The notes under the pieces: model-generated
What the model saw: the letters and a program-made list of their open reading frames with translations, nothing else
What the model was told of the DNA's origin: nothing
Databases searched by the model: none
Source of the DNA: Candidatus Gastranaerophilales bacterium
GTDB lineage: Bacteria > Cyanobacteriota > Vampirovibrionia > Gastranaerophilales > Gastranaerophilaceae
Length of the DNA stretch: 64,000 bases
Direction: 5' to 3'
Assembly: GCA_944324225.1 (NCBI GenBank)
Contig: CALUVL010000001.1
Coordinates: forward strand, 124,001 to 188,000
Position numbers and translations under genes: made by a program
Shown here: positions 26,420 to 35,931 of the stretch, one piece after another
Position numbering within the stretch: position 1 is the stretch's first letter
Layout of the letters: every line of letters starts with the position of its first letter

Positions 26420-27334
26420 ATGTTTAATTTCTTTTCAGATAAATTTAATAACCTGAAACAGGCTGTTTCTAATACCGCTCAGGCGCTTGTTGGTAATGTT
26501 GTTAATACTGTTGGCGGGGAGGAAGAGTTTTCGGAATTTGTTCTTGATGATATGGAGGAACTTTTGATTAGTGCTGATCTTGGTGTAAATTATGCCTCGG
26601 AACTTGTCGATAATCTTCGAAATCAGGAGAAAATCAAACCCTCTGCGGTAAAAAATTATCTGAAAAACGAGTTTATGAAAACGCTTGAAGACGCAGGCGA
26701 TAATAAACTCCATTATAAAGAGAACGAACTGAACATTTATTTTATAACAGGTGTCAATGGTGTCGGCAAAACTACATTGATTGGCAAGCTTGCATACAAA
26801 TTTAAACAGGAAGGCAAGCGTGTTTTAATAGCAGCCGGCGACACATTCAGAGCAGCGGCTGAAGAACAGCTTGATATCTGGTCAAAACGTGCTGGCGCCG
26901 ATATAGTAAGACGTGATAAAGCAGATCCTGCCTCTGTTGTTTATGAGGCAATCCAAAAGGCTAAAGACGAAAATTATGATGTAATTCTTGTCGATACTGC
27001 AGGCAGACTTCAGAATAAATTCAATCTGATGGAAGAGCTTTCAAAAATTAAGTCAGTAATCGACAAGAATGCACAGGAACAATTAAGAGAAACAATGCTT
27101 GTCCTAGATGCAAATACAGGTCAAAATGGACTTCAGCAGGCAAAGGTTTTTCTTGATGCCGTGAACCTTACATCTGTGGCACTCACAAAGCTTGATGGTT
27201 CCGCAAAAGGTGCTATAGTACTGGCAGTTGCAAGAGAGCTGAAGCTTCCTGTAAAATTAATCGGTGTCGGCGAAAAAATGGAAGATTTGAAACCTTTTGA
27301 CAGAGAAGAATTTATAGATGCTTTGTTTGCCTAA
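26420..27334 (+). CDS. ftsY: Signal recognition particle receptor FtsY
   Basis: This 304-residue SRP GTPase has a short N-terminal region, then NG domains with GVNGVGKTTLIGKLA (P-loop, near residue 112), DTFRAAAEEQL, DTAGR and TKLDGSAKG motifs. It docks ribosome-SRP complexes at the membrane. The acidic A domain is very short, as in many non-proteobacteria. ATG follows directly after the nusB stop, so the two are an operon. Confidence 0.95.
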   Translation: MFNFFSDKFNNLKQAVSNTAQALVGNVVNTVGGEEEFSEFVLDDMEELLISADLGVNYASELVDNLRNQEKIKPSAVKNYLKNEFMKTLEDAGDNKLHYKENELNIYFITGVNGVGKTTLIGKLAYKFKQEGKRVLIAAGDTFRAAAEEQLDIWSKRAGADIVRRDKADPASVVYEAIQKAKDENYDVILVDTAGRLQNKFNLMEELSKIKSVIDKNAQEQLRETMLVLDANTGQNGLQQAKVFLDAVNLTSVALTKLDGSAKGAIVLAVARELKLPVKLIGVGEKMEDLKPFDREEFIDALFA

Positions 27335-27351
27335 AATTTTGGGGGCAGGAG

Positions 27352-27966
27352 ATGAAGAAAATCAAGAATTGCAGTACGCAGGAAAAAAGAGAAATTGCGC
27401 TATTCGGTAACGGCAAAGTGTGTAAAACTCTTGTAATCGGCGTTTTTCACGGTGATGAACCTCAGGGTGATTTTTTGATAAAAGAATATATCAAAAAAAA
27501 TCCAGAAAGCAGTCTTTATTTTATTCCTTGCCTTAACCCTGACGGAATGGCTGATAAAAAACGGACAAATGCTTCAGATGTAGATTTGAACAGAAATTTC
27601 CCAACGAAAAACTGGGAATATACAGCTAAGGACGAATTTTTTGGGGGAGTAAAACCTGCAAGCGAAATTGAAACCCGCTTTTTGATTGAAGTGCTTAAAG
27701 AATTCCACCCTCAAATGATTTTGACACTTCATGCACCTTTCAAAGTTGTAAACTATGACGGCAATGCAAGAGAAATTTCAGAAAAAATTTCTAAAATAAT
27801 AAATTATCCGGTTGAGGAAAATATTGGATATCCAACTCCAGGGAGTTTTGGAACTTATGCAGGTATTGAAAAGAATATTCCTACAATTACACTGGAACTG
27901 GACGAAACCTGTCCTGTCGAAGAATTGATTTCGCCCGTTCACAAAATTTTTGATATGCTTTCATAA
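27352..27966 (+). CDS. M14-family zinc carboxypeptidase/amidase (MpaA-like)
   Basis: This 204-residue protein has a zinc ligand motif HGDEP (near residue 30), a DLNRNFPT substrate-binding motif, a third zinc ligand in LTLHAP, and a C-terminal catalytic Glu in TLELDE. This set is typical of small cytoplasmic M14 peptidases such as MpaA, which trims murein peptides. It lies 17 nt after ftsY. Activity on murein peptides is inferred from family resemblance. Confidence 0.82.
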   Translation: MKKIKNCSTQEKREIALFGNGKVCKTLVIGVFHGDEPQGDFLIKEYIKKNPESSLYFIPCLNPDGMADKKRTNASDVDLNRNFPTKNWEYTAKDEFFGGVKPASEIETRFLIEVLKEFHPQMILTLHAPFKVVNYDGNAREISEKISKIINYPVEENIGYPTPGSFGTYAGIEKNIPTITLELDETCPVEELISPVHKIFDMLS

Positions 27967-28054
27967 CAAAAAGATTTGGATGAATACAATCATATCAAAT
28001 GATTAATTATTTTTATTAAATCTGATTTGTTGAATTTTGCAGTTTAAATTAGAG

Positions 28055-28540
28055 TTATTTATTTTCATCAAGGAATTTGATATCAAGATGTCCACGTTCT
28101 CCTTGTGCATTTTCAACATTGGCATAAATAATACCGTGTTCAAGAGCATCAGCATCCCCGAATGGCGCCGGATTGTTGTAATCATCCTTTGCAACGTGAT
28201 ATTCGGATTTTACGTTTTGTAATTCTTTGTCTGCATTTTCTGCAAAACCTGCACCTATAAGGTCATTGCTGTCAAGGTATTGCCCGTTGCCGTCACCTTC
28301 GGCGGCTGCCTTAATCAGTGCGGCCTGATATCTTGTGACTTCAATTTCATTTTCTTTAAGAGTTTTGCCGTCTTTGTCGTAGACTTTTCCGTCTTTAATC
28401 GTCCATTCAGCTTTGTTGCCTTTAACTTTAGAATTGGTAAAGTTTATAACGAATGATTTGCCGGAATCTTTATCTTTGACCTTAACACTCGTATAATTCT
28501 GCTTTTGCAGTCCTGCACCTTTCACTTCATCAATACCCAT
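28055..28540 (-). CDS. Unknown charged soluble protein
   Basis: I place the start at 28540 (MGIDEVKGAGLQ), with a GCGAGG ribosome site; an in-frame ORF extends further to 28627 but without support. The protein has 161 residues and no signal peptide, and is rich in Asp, Lys and Gly. It has two short stretches of beta-like sequence (SFVINFTNSKV and WTIKDGKVYDKDGK). Its middle carries EVTRYQAALIKAAAEGDGNG. The family is not recognised. Confidence 0.65.
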   Translation of the reverse strand: MGIDEVKGAGLQKQNYTSVKVKDKDSGKSFVINFTNSKVKGNKAEWTIKDGKVYDKDGKTLKENEIEVTRYQAALIKAAAEGDGNGQYLDSNDLIGAGFAENADKELQNVKSEYHVAKDDYNNPAPFGDADALEHGIIYANVENAQGERGHLDIKFLDENK

Positions 28541-28702
28541 AATTGTACCTCGCTTTTTTGTTTTGTGTGTTAATACTTTATATATATTTAATAAATACTT
28601 TGTTCCATAAAAATTGCCTTTATTCACAATTTGTTTACAATAATTAACATTTAAGATTGTTTGTTGTAAAATTTTATCGAAAGTTAAACGAGGGATTTTT
28701 TA

Positions 28703-30076
28703 ATGAAATTACACAATTCTTATACAAATCAGATTGAGGAATTCAAACCGATAGAAGAAAATAAAGTAAAGATGTATGTCTGCGGGCCGACGGTATATGA
28801 TTATGCACACTTAGGGCATGCAAGATGCTATATAACCTGGGATGTTTTGTACAGATATCTTAAATTCAAAGGTTATGATGTTACATATTGCCGCAATGTT
28901 ACGGACGTGGACGACAAAATCCTTAAAAAAGCCGAAAAGGAAAACAAAACTCCTGAGGAAGTTTCTCAATACTGGTATAAACAGTTTGAAAATTCCATGA
29001 AGGCTTTGAATACCTTAAAACCTGACATTGAACCATTTGCCACAAAGACTCTCGGGGAAATGATAGGAATGGTCAAGGATTTGATTAATAAAGGTTATGC
29101 CTATGAAGTTGACGGAGATGTGTATTTCAGGGTTAAAAAATTTCCTCAATACGGATATCTTTCAAAGCAGCCGATTGATAAATTAGAAAGCGGTGCAAGA
29201 ATTGAAGTTGGAGAAAAGAAAGAAGATCCGCTGGATTTTGCATTATGGAAAAAGGACGAAAAATTCGGCTACAAAAGCCCTTGGGGTATCGGCAGGCCGG
29301 GGTGGCATATTGAGTGTTCAGCAATGAGCCGCAAGTATCTCGGTAAAACAATTGATATCCACGCAGGCGGTGCGGATTTAATTTTCCCTCACCATGAAAA
29401 TGAAATTGCGCAGTCTGAATGCGCAAACGGATGCAAGTTTGTAAATTACTGGCTTCACAACGGATTTGTAACCATAAATAAAGAAAAAATGTCAAAATCA
29501 CTCGGCAACTTCCTGACCATAGATGAATTGCTCAAAAAATACGACTCAAATACAATCAGGTTCTTTATTTTGACAAACCACTACAGAATGCCGGTTGAAT
29601 TTAGTGACGAAGCCTTGTCTTCAGCGTCTGCCGGTGTAAAAAGAATGCTGAATGCAAAACGTACTCCTGCGGATGAAAATTTGGACATCACAAAAACGGA
29701 AGAATACAAAGAATTCACAGAGGCCATGGACGATGATTTGAACACTTCTAAGGCGCTTGCTGTGTTGTTTGATCTTGCAAACAAAGCAAACAAGGACGAG
29801 GAAGGTGCTTTCACAATTCTTTTTAAGCTTGCACAAACTCTCGGCTTTACTTTTGAAAAAGCAACATTGTCAGATGACGAGATAAAAGGCGTTGTAGCGA
29901 GGGTTTCTGAAAAACTTGGTGAAGGCTTTAAGTCGATGGATGAAATTCTTTCCTACCGCAAAAAAGCCCGTGATGAAAAGAACTGGCCTGTTGCGGACAA
30001 AATCCGTATAGCATTTGATGACGAAGGAATAGTTCTGAAAGACACAAAAGAGGGTACAAAGTGGGAATTAAAGTAA
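28703..30076 (+). CDS. cysS: Cysteinyl-tRNA synthetase
   Basis: This 457-residue class I synthetase has the HIGH-like motif AHLGHARCY near residue 35 and the KMSKS motif [10 protein letters not shown] near residue 265. Zinc ligands include Cys27, Cys208 and His233 ([23 protein letters not shown]). Length is usual. It overlaps the next gene by 16 nt, so translation of the two is coupled. Confidence 0.97.
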   Translation: MKLHNSYTNQIEEFKPIEENKVKMYVCGPTVYDYAHLGHARCYITWDVLYRYLKFKGYDVTYCRNVTDVDDKILKKAEKENKTPEEVSQYWYKQFENSMKALNTLKPDIEPFATKTLGEMIGMVKDLINKGYAYEVDGDVYFRVKKFPQYGYLSKQPIDKLESGARIEVGEKKEDPLDFALWKKDEKFGYKSPWGIGRPGWHIECSAMSRKYLGKTIDIHAGGADLIFPHHENEIAQSECANGCKFVNYWLHNGFVTINKEKMSKSLGNFLTIDELLKKYDSNTIRFFILTNHYRMPVEFSDEALSSASAGVKRMLNAKRTPADENLDITKTEEYKEFTEAMDDDLNTSKALAVLFDLANKANKDEEGAFTILFKLAQTLGFTFEKATLSDDEIKGVVARVSEKLGEGFKSMDEILSYRKKARDEKNWPVADKIRIAFDDEGIVLKDTKEGTKWELK

Positions 30077-31812
30077 AACACCGGATTTCAGGATGGTTAT
30101 TTCTCGGGGCAATGATAATTACTCTGCCTGCAAATGCGGCCTCGTTTCAGCCGTTTATTCCGGCAGAAACTCTGAAAATAGCACATGAAGCAGAAGTTAG
30201 GGCTTCACAATTGAAACCTGCCTCTGAAGTTGTGCGGGTAGGTATAGGAAAATCAGGTTTTACGGGGTATGACTATACCGAAATTTCCATATTCGGAACT
30301 GACGGAATACAACTTTATAATAACGGAATGTCAACTGCTATTTTTCCTGAAAACAGTGATATAAAGGTAAAATATGAAAACGGGGTGTTTACGGTTTATG
30401 ATTCTGACGGCAATGTGACAGCCGAAATTACGGGGCCTGTTACATTTACATGTGACGGCGGACTTTTAGGGGTTACCGGTTTGAAGCGTGCCGGCAAACA
30501 GACGCTTTATCATGGCGCATTACAGCTTGTCAAAAAAAATAACAGCACTTTTAATCTGGTAAATCTTGTTGAGGTTGAGGAATACCTGAAGGGTGTTGTT
30601 CCGAACGAAATGCCTGTGAGGTTCGGGTTGGAAGCTCTGAAGGCACAAAGCGTTGCTGCAAGAAATTATGTTCTGACTCCCAGAACAAAATCCTCTCCGA
30701 ATTATGACGTTGTGGATTCTGTCGCAAGTCAGGTTTACTACGGTGCCAACACAGAAACTGAAATTTCTGACAGAGCTGTTAAAGAAACAACCGGAATTGT
30801 GGCGCTTTACGGCTGGGACTTAATTCTTGCACAGTATTCATCAACAGCCGGCGGATATACGGAAAGTTATGCATATGCTTTTTCCGACCCAAAGACTAAA
30901 GAATTTCCGTCGGAAGATAAACCGTATTTAAGAGCAAAACCTGATATGGTAAGCCAAACTCCGCTTGATAAGGAAGAGGCGGCCGCAGAATTTTATAAAT
31001 CAACACCGGACTCTTATGATATCAGGTCGCCTTATTTCAGATGGACAAAAGAATGGAATCCTGAAGAATTAAGAACTGCATTGGAAGGAACTCTTCCTGC
31101 CCAATCAGCGACAGGGTTTGTAAAACCTGTATTTAATAAAGGTGACAAACTCGGCGATATCATTTCGCTAGAAGTCAAAAAACGGGGTAAATCAGGTAAA
31201 ATTGTAGAATTAGACATAGTTACAACATCAGGCACTTATAAAGTTTATAAGGAACTTGTAATCCGCCGTCTGTTTACCAAGGATGGAAAGGCTCTGCCGA
31301 GTGCAAATGTCGTTTTTGAACAGCAGTTTGATGATGAGGGTAAACTCTTGTCAATCAAAGCTTTTGGTGGCGGTTACGGGCATGGTGTCGGAATGAGCCA
31401 GTTTGGAGCAGGGTTTATGGGTAGTGAGATGAAACTCCCGTTTTATAAAATTCTACAGCATTATTATAGCGGGATTACGCTTGGAACAAAACCGGTGATA
31501 ATTTCAGCCGACGAAAGTCAGAGGGTTGTAACCCAAGCTTTCTATTTACCGGAAAAACATGCTGAAATTGTTGTTGATAACAAATATCTAGTATCAACTC
31601 TGGTTGCGGATATCAACGGCAAGGAGTACACCTTTGAACTTTGTAAAGGATTTCTCCCGTCAAACCGAATTTGCAGGATTGATATTTCAAAGTATTTAAA
31701 AAAAGGAATTAACACCATAACCTTCTCTTATCCTGAAAATGAAGCAAAGAACAAAGCTTTGAGGTTGTTCGTCGAACTTGTAAAACAGGATGATGCCGTT
31801 TACGACTGGTAG
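30061..31812 (+). CDS. SpoIID/LytB-domain cell-wall protein, large
   Basis: This 583-residue protein starts at a GTG with GAGGG 6 nt upstream and has a signal peptide (residues 1-26). The SpoIID core is EEYLKGVVPNEMP and KAQSVAARNYV. The C-terminal motif is GGGYGHGVGMSQFGAGFMG near residue 440. The extra ~110 C-terminal residues form a beta-rich domain. It is the longer of two SpoIID proteins here; the other is at 19976. Such proteins cleave glycan strands; in this non-spore-former it is presumably involved in cell-wall turnover. murJ follows. Confidence 0.88.
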   Translation: MGIKVKHRISGWLFLGAMIITLPANAASFQPFIPAETLKIAHEAEVRASQLKPASEVVRVGIGKSGFTGYDYTEISIFGTDGIQLYNNGMSTAIFPENSDIKVKYENGVFTVYDSDGNVTAEITGPVTFTCDGGLLGVTGLKRAGKQTLYHGALQLVKKNNSTFNLVNLVEVEEYLKGVVPNEMPVRFGLEALKAQSVAARNYVLTPRTKSSPNYDVVDSVASQVYYGANTETEISDRAVKETTGIVALYGWDLILAQYSSTAGGYTESYAYAFSDPKTKEFPSEDKPYLRAKPDMVSQTPLDKEEAAAEFYKSTPDSYDIRSPYFRWTKEWNPEELRTALEGTLPAQSATGFVKPVFNKGDKLGDIISLEVKKRGKSGKIVELDIVTTSGTYKVYKELVIRRLFTKDGKALPSANVVFEQQFDDEGKLLSIKAFGGGYGHGVGMSQFGAGFMGSEMKLPFYKILQHYYSGITLGTKPVIISADESQRVVTQAFYLPEKHAEIVVDNKYLVSTLVADINGKEYTFELCKGFLPSNRICRIDISKYLKKGINTITFSYPENEAKNKALRLFVELVKQDDAVYDW

Positions 31813-31867
31813 GATTAGGCACGTTTAAAGTAGTGATGAATTTATTTAAAAAGACAAGACCACAAGT

Positions 31868-33475
31868 ATGGAAAATCAAACAGAATTAGATAAAGACACA
31901 AAAACAACCAGCGTTTTGAAAGCTGCGTGGCTGATTGCCGTTGTAACAATTGTGAGCAAGTTAATAGGGTTTGTGCGGGATGTTGTTATCGCAAACTATT
32001 ACGGGGCAACAATGGTATCGGATGCATACTATTACGCATATCAGATTCCGTCGCTGTCTTTAATACTTTTAGGCGGAGTCGGCGGGCCTTTTCACAGTGC
32101 AACTGTTGCTATTTTTTCAAAACTGATCCCGTCGTTAAAAGAAAAACCGTCTGATAAAGTCAACAAACTTTATTCAACATTTATGACGGCGACGATTTTG
32201 TTCTTTCTTGTGTTGTCGGTTTTGATTTTCATTTTTCCGAAAGAAATTATGGGATTGATAATTTCAAACGGATCTCAAGAGATGATTAATCTTGCGTCAA
32301 CTCATTTAAAGATAATGACGCCTCTTTTAGTAATCGGCGGCATTGTTGGAATTTATTACGGGATTTTGATTATATATAAACAGTTTATGCTTCCGAACCT
32401 GTCGCCGATAGTGATGAGTGTTGCAATTATTGTAATGTCTGTGGCGGCTGCTCCTGATGACAAGAAAGGGCTTGCGCTTGCATGGGCAACAACAATCGGT
32501 GCGCTTTTGCAGCTTGTAATCCAGTATCCGAACGTCAGAAAATTAGGCTTTAAACTCAGACCGAATTTTGAATTTACAAACAATCCGCATTTTAAAGAAA
32601 TTTGTGAACTTCTTTTTCCGGCAGTTTTAAGTTCAACCGTCGGGCAAATTCATATTTACGTAGATATGTTTTTTACCTCTTCGATTTCGGAGGGTGCTTG
32701 GACCGCAATAGGTTATGCAAACAGAGTATTCCAGTTTCCTGTCGGAATTCTGGTGACGGCATTTCTTGTTCCGCTTTTTCCGATTTTTGCAAGATTGGTG
32801 GCAGATAAAGATTACGACGGTATAAGAAAATATTTTAATAAAGGTGTAGGGGTTTTATTTTTTGCAGCAATTCCGATAATTATAGGAATTCTTGTTGTTG
32901 GACTGGACAGTATAAGACTTGTTTTTGAGAGAGGTGCTTTTGATAAAGAAGCTACGTTTATGGTTACAGAAGCGCTATGGTTTTTGTCAGCTTCAATTTT
33001 GCCATACGTTTTCAGGGACTCAATCACAAGAGTTTATTATTCTTTCAATGATAGTGCAACCCCTTTTATTATTGCATTTTCGTCAATCATACTGAAATTC
33101 TTTTTAAATATATTATTTATCACTCACTGGCAGATGGGAATCGGTGGAATTACTCTATCAACTTCATTAGTGACACTTTTTAATGCCTGTGTACTTGGAT
33201 TTTTGATGAAGCGAAAGATGAAAATGGATTACAAATCTTTGTTCAGAAATCTTGGCAAGATGATAGCAGCCGGAATTTTAGCGTTTTTGGTATGTATGTT
33301 TGCTGCATACACATTTGACAGTTACGCAAGCCTTCCTCCTGTGATTTTTGAACTGGTAAAAATTGCATTTATTTTTGTACTCTGTATGGCGGTTTATATT
33401 CCGCTTAACCTTGTGATGAAAATGGATTATGCCTCGGAACTTGCCGAAAGGATTAAAAGCCGGCTTGGAAGGTAG
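31868..33475 (+). CDS. murJ: Lipid II flippase MurJ
   Basis: This 535-residue MOP-superfamily protein has about 14 membrane helices and the MurJ hallmark patterns SKLIGFVRD and GGVGGPFHSATVAIFSK near the N-terminus. It flips lipid II for peptidoglycan synthesis. Neighbouring SpoIID and alr genes also serve the wall. Length is normal. Confidence 0.94.
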   Translation: MENQTELDKDTKTTSVLKAAWLIAVVTIVSKLIGFVRDVVIANYYGATMVSDAYYYAYQIPSLSLILLGGVGGPFHSATVAIFSKLIPSLKEKPSDKVNKLYSTFMTATILFFLVLSVLIFIFPKEIMGLIISNGSQEMINLASTHLKIMTPLLVIGGIVGIYYGILIIYKQFMLPNLSPIVMSVAIIVMSVAAAPDDKKGLALAWATTIGALLQLVIQYPNVRKLGFKLRPNFEFTNNPHFKEICELLFPAVLSSTVGQIHIYVDMFFTSSISEGAWTAIGYANRVFQFPVGILVTAFLVPLFPIFARLVADKDYDGIRKYFNKGVGVLFFAAIPIIIGILVVGLDSIRLVFERGAFDKEATFMVTEALWFLSASILPYVFRDSITRVYYSFNDSATPFIIAFSSIILKFFLNILFITHWQMGIGGITLSTSLVTLFNACVLGFLMKRKMKMDYKSLFRNLGKMIAAGILAFLVCMFAAYTFDSYASLPPVIFELVKIAFIFVLCMAVYIPLNLVMKMDYASELAERIKSRLGR

Positions 33476-33479
33476 AACT

Positions 33480-33767
33480 ATGTATGAAAAATTGTATTTT
33501 GTGTATCTTTTAACAAATAAAAATAATAATGTTTTTTATACCGGTGTTACATCTGATTTAGTAAAAAGAGTATTTGAGCATAAATCAAAAGCCGTAGATG
33601 GTTTTTCCAAAAGATACAACTTAAATAAACTTGTGTATTATGAAATATTCAATGATATAGAAGCCGCAATTAAGAAAGAAAAACAGATAAAAAATTGGCA
33701 TAGGGAATGGAAAATAAATAAAATTAAAGAAAAAATCCGGAGTTTAAAGATTTGTATTATGATATAA
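33480..33767 (+). CDS. GIY-YIG nuclease-family protein
   Basis: This 95-residue protein starts at the ATG at 33480, immediately after the murJ stop. It has the YVYLLTN and FYTGVTSDLVKRVFEH motifs of the GIY-YIG fold, with the Arg and Glu of the small UvrC-like class (YhbQ type). The C-terminus is very basic (KKEKQIKNWHREWKINKIK). Such single-domain proteins act on DNA, but the physiological substrate is unknown. Confidence 0.85.
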   Translation: MYEKLYFVYLLTNKNNNVFYTGVTSDLVKRVFEHKSKAVDGFSKRYNLNKLVYYEIFNDIEAAIKKEKQIKNWHREWKINKIKEKIRSLKICIMI

Positions 33768-33865
33768 TATAATCGGCTTTGTCTTTACATGTCATTCTGA
33801 ACTTGTTTCAGAATCCCGTTGAGATGCTGAAATAAATTCAGCATGACAAAGCCGGTTATATTATA
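33763..33865. repeat. Palindromic repeat family C, copy 1
   Basis: A 21-bp terminal inverted repeat with one mismatch starts TATAATATAATCGGCTTTGT and ends at 33865. The interior holds CTGAACTTGTTTCAG and CTGAAATAAATTCAG separated by AATCCCGTTGAGATG. The element spans the GIY-YIG stop and may act as a terminator. Confidence 0.75.
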
Positions 33866-33877
33866 AGAGGAAAAACA

Positions 33878-34468
33878 ATGCTGGAAAACAAGGAAGAAAT
33901 AAAACATATATTAGAAAACGGCGGAGTAATCGCATACGTAACAGATACGGTCTGGGGGCTGGGGTGTCTTCCGGAGAATGAAAAAGCCGTCAAAAAAATA
34001 TACGAAATCAAACACCGTGAAGCGCAAAAGCCTTTGATTTTAATGTCAAACGAGGCATATCATCTTCTTGAATATGTGAAGCAGCCGCTTTCAAAAACAG
34101 CGTCTAAGCTTATCAAAAAATACTTTCCGGGTGCCCTGACGCTTGTGTTGGAAAAAAGTTCCAAAACACCAGACTTTGTGACGTCCGGCATGAATACTGT
34201 CGGGATAAGAGTTCCGGATAATGAAGTGTTCAAAGAAATTTGCGAAATTGCCCCTGACCACGTTCTTGCAACAACCAGCGCAAACCTTTCACATCAGCCT
34301 TCTGCCAAAACTTACGAACAGGCTCTTGAAAATATGAAAGATTTAGCCGATATTGTAATCCCCGATTACGGATATTTTGCCAAAGGTCTGGAATCAACGG
34401 TCGCCGGAATTTTTGATGATGAAATAAAAATCTTCCGTCAGGGTGCGATTAAATTAGAGCTTGACTAA
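33878..34468 (+). CDS. tsaC: L-threonylcarbamoyladenylate synthase (YrdC/Sua5)
   Basis: This 196-residue YrdC-fold protein makes threonylcarbamoyl-AMP for tRNA t6A. Family motifs include GGVIAYVTDTVWGLG near the start, KHREAQKPLILM, FPGALTLVLE and TTSANLSHQPS. It is the short form without the Sua5 C-terminal domain. Length is typical for TsaC. Confidence 0.94.
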   Translation: MLENKEEIKHILENGGVIAYVTDTVWGLGCLPENEKAVKKIYEIKHREAQKPLILMSNEAYHLLEYVKQPLSKTASKLIKKYFPGALTLVLEKSSKTPDFVTSGMNTVGIRVPDNEVFKEICEIAPDHVLATTSANLSHQPSAKTYEQALENMKDLADIVIPDYGYFAKGLESTVAGIFDDEIKIFRQGAIKLELD

Positions 34469-34602
34469 GTTCTTTTAGTGCGTCAATGAGTAAAAAATTG
34501 TCAGGAATTTTAACATTTGTAAATCAAAAAAGCATCAAATTAGCAAAAATGTTCGATTTTATGTTTTTATAAATTCAGGTAGTAAAAACAGAAGGTGAAA
34601 CT

Positions 34603-35163
34603 ATGACATTATCGGTAAATCGTGTAAACAGCAATATTTATTTTAGAGCAAATGAAAGACCTTCGGTTGAAAAAGAGAATACCCCCCCTCCCCCCTCATC
34701 TAAAGAAGGCTTAACAACGGGGCAGAAGGCGCTAGTCGGCTTAGGCGCACTTGCGGGGATAACCTTAGGCGGAATTTTAGTTAAAAAACGGCTTGATATA
34801 AAAGCTGCCGAAAAGATTGCAGAAAAAGCCCAAAAACTTCTTAAAAAGCCGGAAGATTTTACGAGGGCTACTGCGCGTTCAATTGCAGACGAATGGAACA
34901 ACGCAGGCAAACTTGCAGAGGGTGATGTGCTAATCATAATGGGCAAAAAGCTAATGGATGAGCTTGCAGTTGGGGATGCAAAATGGGGTAAACTTTTTAA
35001 AGCAATGAAAATGTCTGACAACGGATTTATGGTTGTTTTGAGAAAAGCTGACGGTAAGATAGATAAATCTACATACAAATATTTTGATCCTCAAAAAATT
35101 ACAGATGATTTAATTGCTAATAGTTTGAAAGATGGCAAACTTGTAGTTTTGCCGATTGAGTAG
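34603..35163 (+). CDS. Unknown membrane protein of the N-terminal FRxN group
   Basis: This 186-residue protein begins MTLSVNRVNSNIYFRAN. Charged/Pro-rich residues encoded by C7 and C6 tracts follow (PPPPSS, near residue 30). A Gly-rich membrane helix is at about residues 44-62, ending VKKRLD. The rest is a compact soluble domain with an IIMGKKLMDELAVGDAKWGK stretch. This plan matches the proteins at 1520, 37961 and 48191(-). No family is recognised. Confidence 0.7.
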   Translation: MTLSVNRVNSNIYFRANERPSVEKENTPPPPSSKEGLTTGQKALVGLGALAGITLGGILVKKRLDIKAAEKIAEKAQKLLKKPEDFTRATARSIADEWNNAGKLAEGDVLIIMGKKLMDELAVGDAKWGKLFKAMKMSDNGFMVVLRKADGKIDKSTYKYFDPQKITDDLIANSLKDGKLVVLPIE

Positions 35164-35225
35164 GTTGGGCTTTCAGCCCAACAAAAGTTGACAGCAAGTA
35201 GGTCGGATTTACTAATCCGACATGT
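35161..35225 (+). repeat. Double-hairpin repeat family E, copy 1
   Basis: The element is GTTGGGCTTTCAGCCCAAC, then AAAAGTTGACAGCA, then GTCGGATTTACTAATCCGAC. It recurs 596 nt away (35757-35822) with the first hairpin in the same orientation and the second inverted. Confidence 0.85.
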
Positions 35226-35282
35226 TATCTGTAACCGTTTCACATAAAGCAAGTGAACTCGTGCTTTGCACTCAATTTTCTC

Positions 35283-35434
35283 AAAGCCATTTTGTCATCC
35301 TGAATTTAGTTGACTGCTTTTGCCGAAATCTATGATTTCGTGCAAAATGTCTGGTTTTCCACAGTATCTCAATGAGATTCCGAAACACAGAGGTTAATCT
35401 GACGTTCAGAATGACAGTCAAAGACAAAATGGCT
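35283..35434. repeat. Palindromic repeat family C, copy 2
   Basis: The ends AGCCATTTTGTC and GACAAAATGGCT are the same inverted arms as in the copy at 51134-51220; the interior is different and more degenerate. Confidence 0.6.
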
Positions 35435-35520
35435 ATTTTGTATATAGCACTTGCTTTGTTTATAGTGAAACGGAACATTGATTGTTCGCTCCGCAAAGGT
35501 CGGATGGTTTTAAAATATCA

Positions 35521-35556
35521 ATCGGCTGGATTGCTTCGCCTTCGGCTCGCAATGAC
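35521..35556 (-). repeat. Dispersed repeat family A, inverted copy
   Basis: ATCGGCTGGATTGCTTCGCC followed by GCTCGCAATGAC is the reverse complement of the 8287 and 55921 elements. Confidence 0.8.
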
Positions 35557-35687
35557 TGGAGATGTTCCCTCGCCCCTTGCGGCGGATTTTCGGTAGGGTG
35601 GAGCGAAGCGGAACCCGTAAGGTGCGGGTCGGACTTTACTCCGCTCCTGTCCCCGCCATCTGCGGGGCGGGCCCGAATAATCCAAGA

Positions 35688-35745
35688 AGGAGAGGGAAAA
35701 ATTTCTTAATGAGCGTAGCGAATTTAGAAATTCGGGTGAGGGGTA
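35688..35745 (+). repeat. Dispersed repeat family B, copy 2
   Basis: GGAGAGGGAAAAATTTCTTA, a 10-nt loop, then TTTAGAAATTCGGGTGAGG. It matches the element at 55842-55913 closely. Confidence 0.8.
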
Positions 35746-35756
35746 GTTAAGTAGCT

Positions 35757-35822
35757 TGTAGGTTGGGCTTTCAGCCCAACAAAAGTTGACAGCATAATGT
35801 CGGATTAGTAAATCCGACCTAC
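35757..35822 (+). repeat. Double-hairpin repeat family E, copy 2
   Basis: The first hairpin and linker are identical to copy 1. The second hairpin reads GTCGGATTAGTAAATCCGAC, the reverse complement of that in copy 1, and its flanks GTAG and AT are also swapped. Confidence 0.85.
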
Positions 35823-35931
35823 ACTTTCTTGCCTGTATAAAAAAGCACCTTATAAACAAAATTACAAATTCTTGACTTGCCCCCTTCAGCGCATACAATA
35901 GTCTTGTATATAACCGAAGGGAGTATAGAAA

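Larger units (their letters stand above)
35164..35931. other. Repeat island with no gene
   Basis: About 770 nt contain five or six repeat elements of four families (E at both ends, C-like, A, B, and a GGTAGGGTGGAGCGAAGCGG piece). ORFs across it, including a 167-residue one on the minus strand, run through repeats and lack good starts. Nothing else was found. Confidence 0.7.

Noticed and set aside
35161-35822. A CRISPR array
   Set aside because: Only two copies of the hairpin unit, about 600 nt apart, without regular spacers or cas genes.
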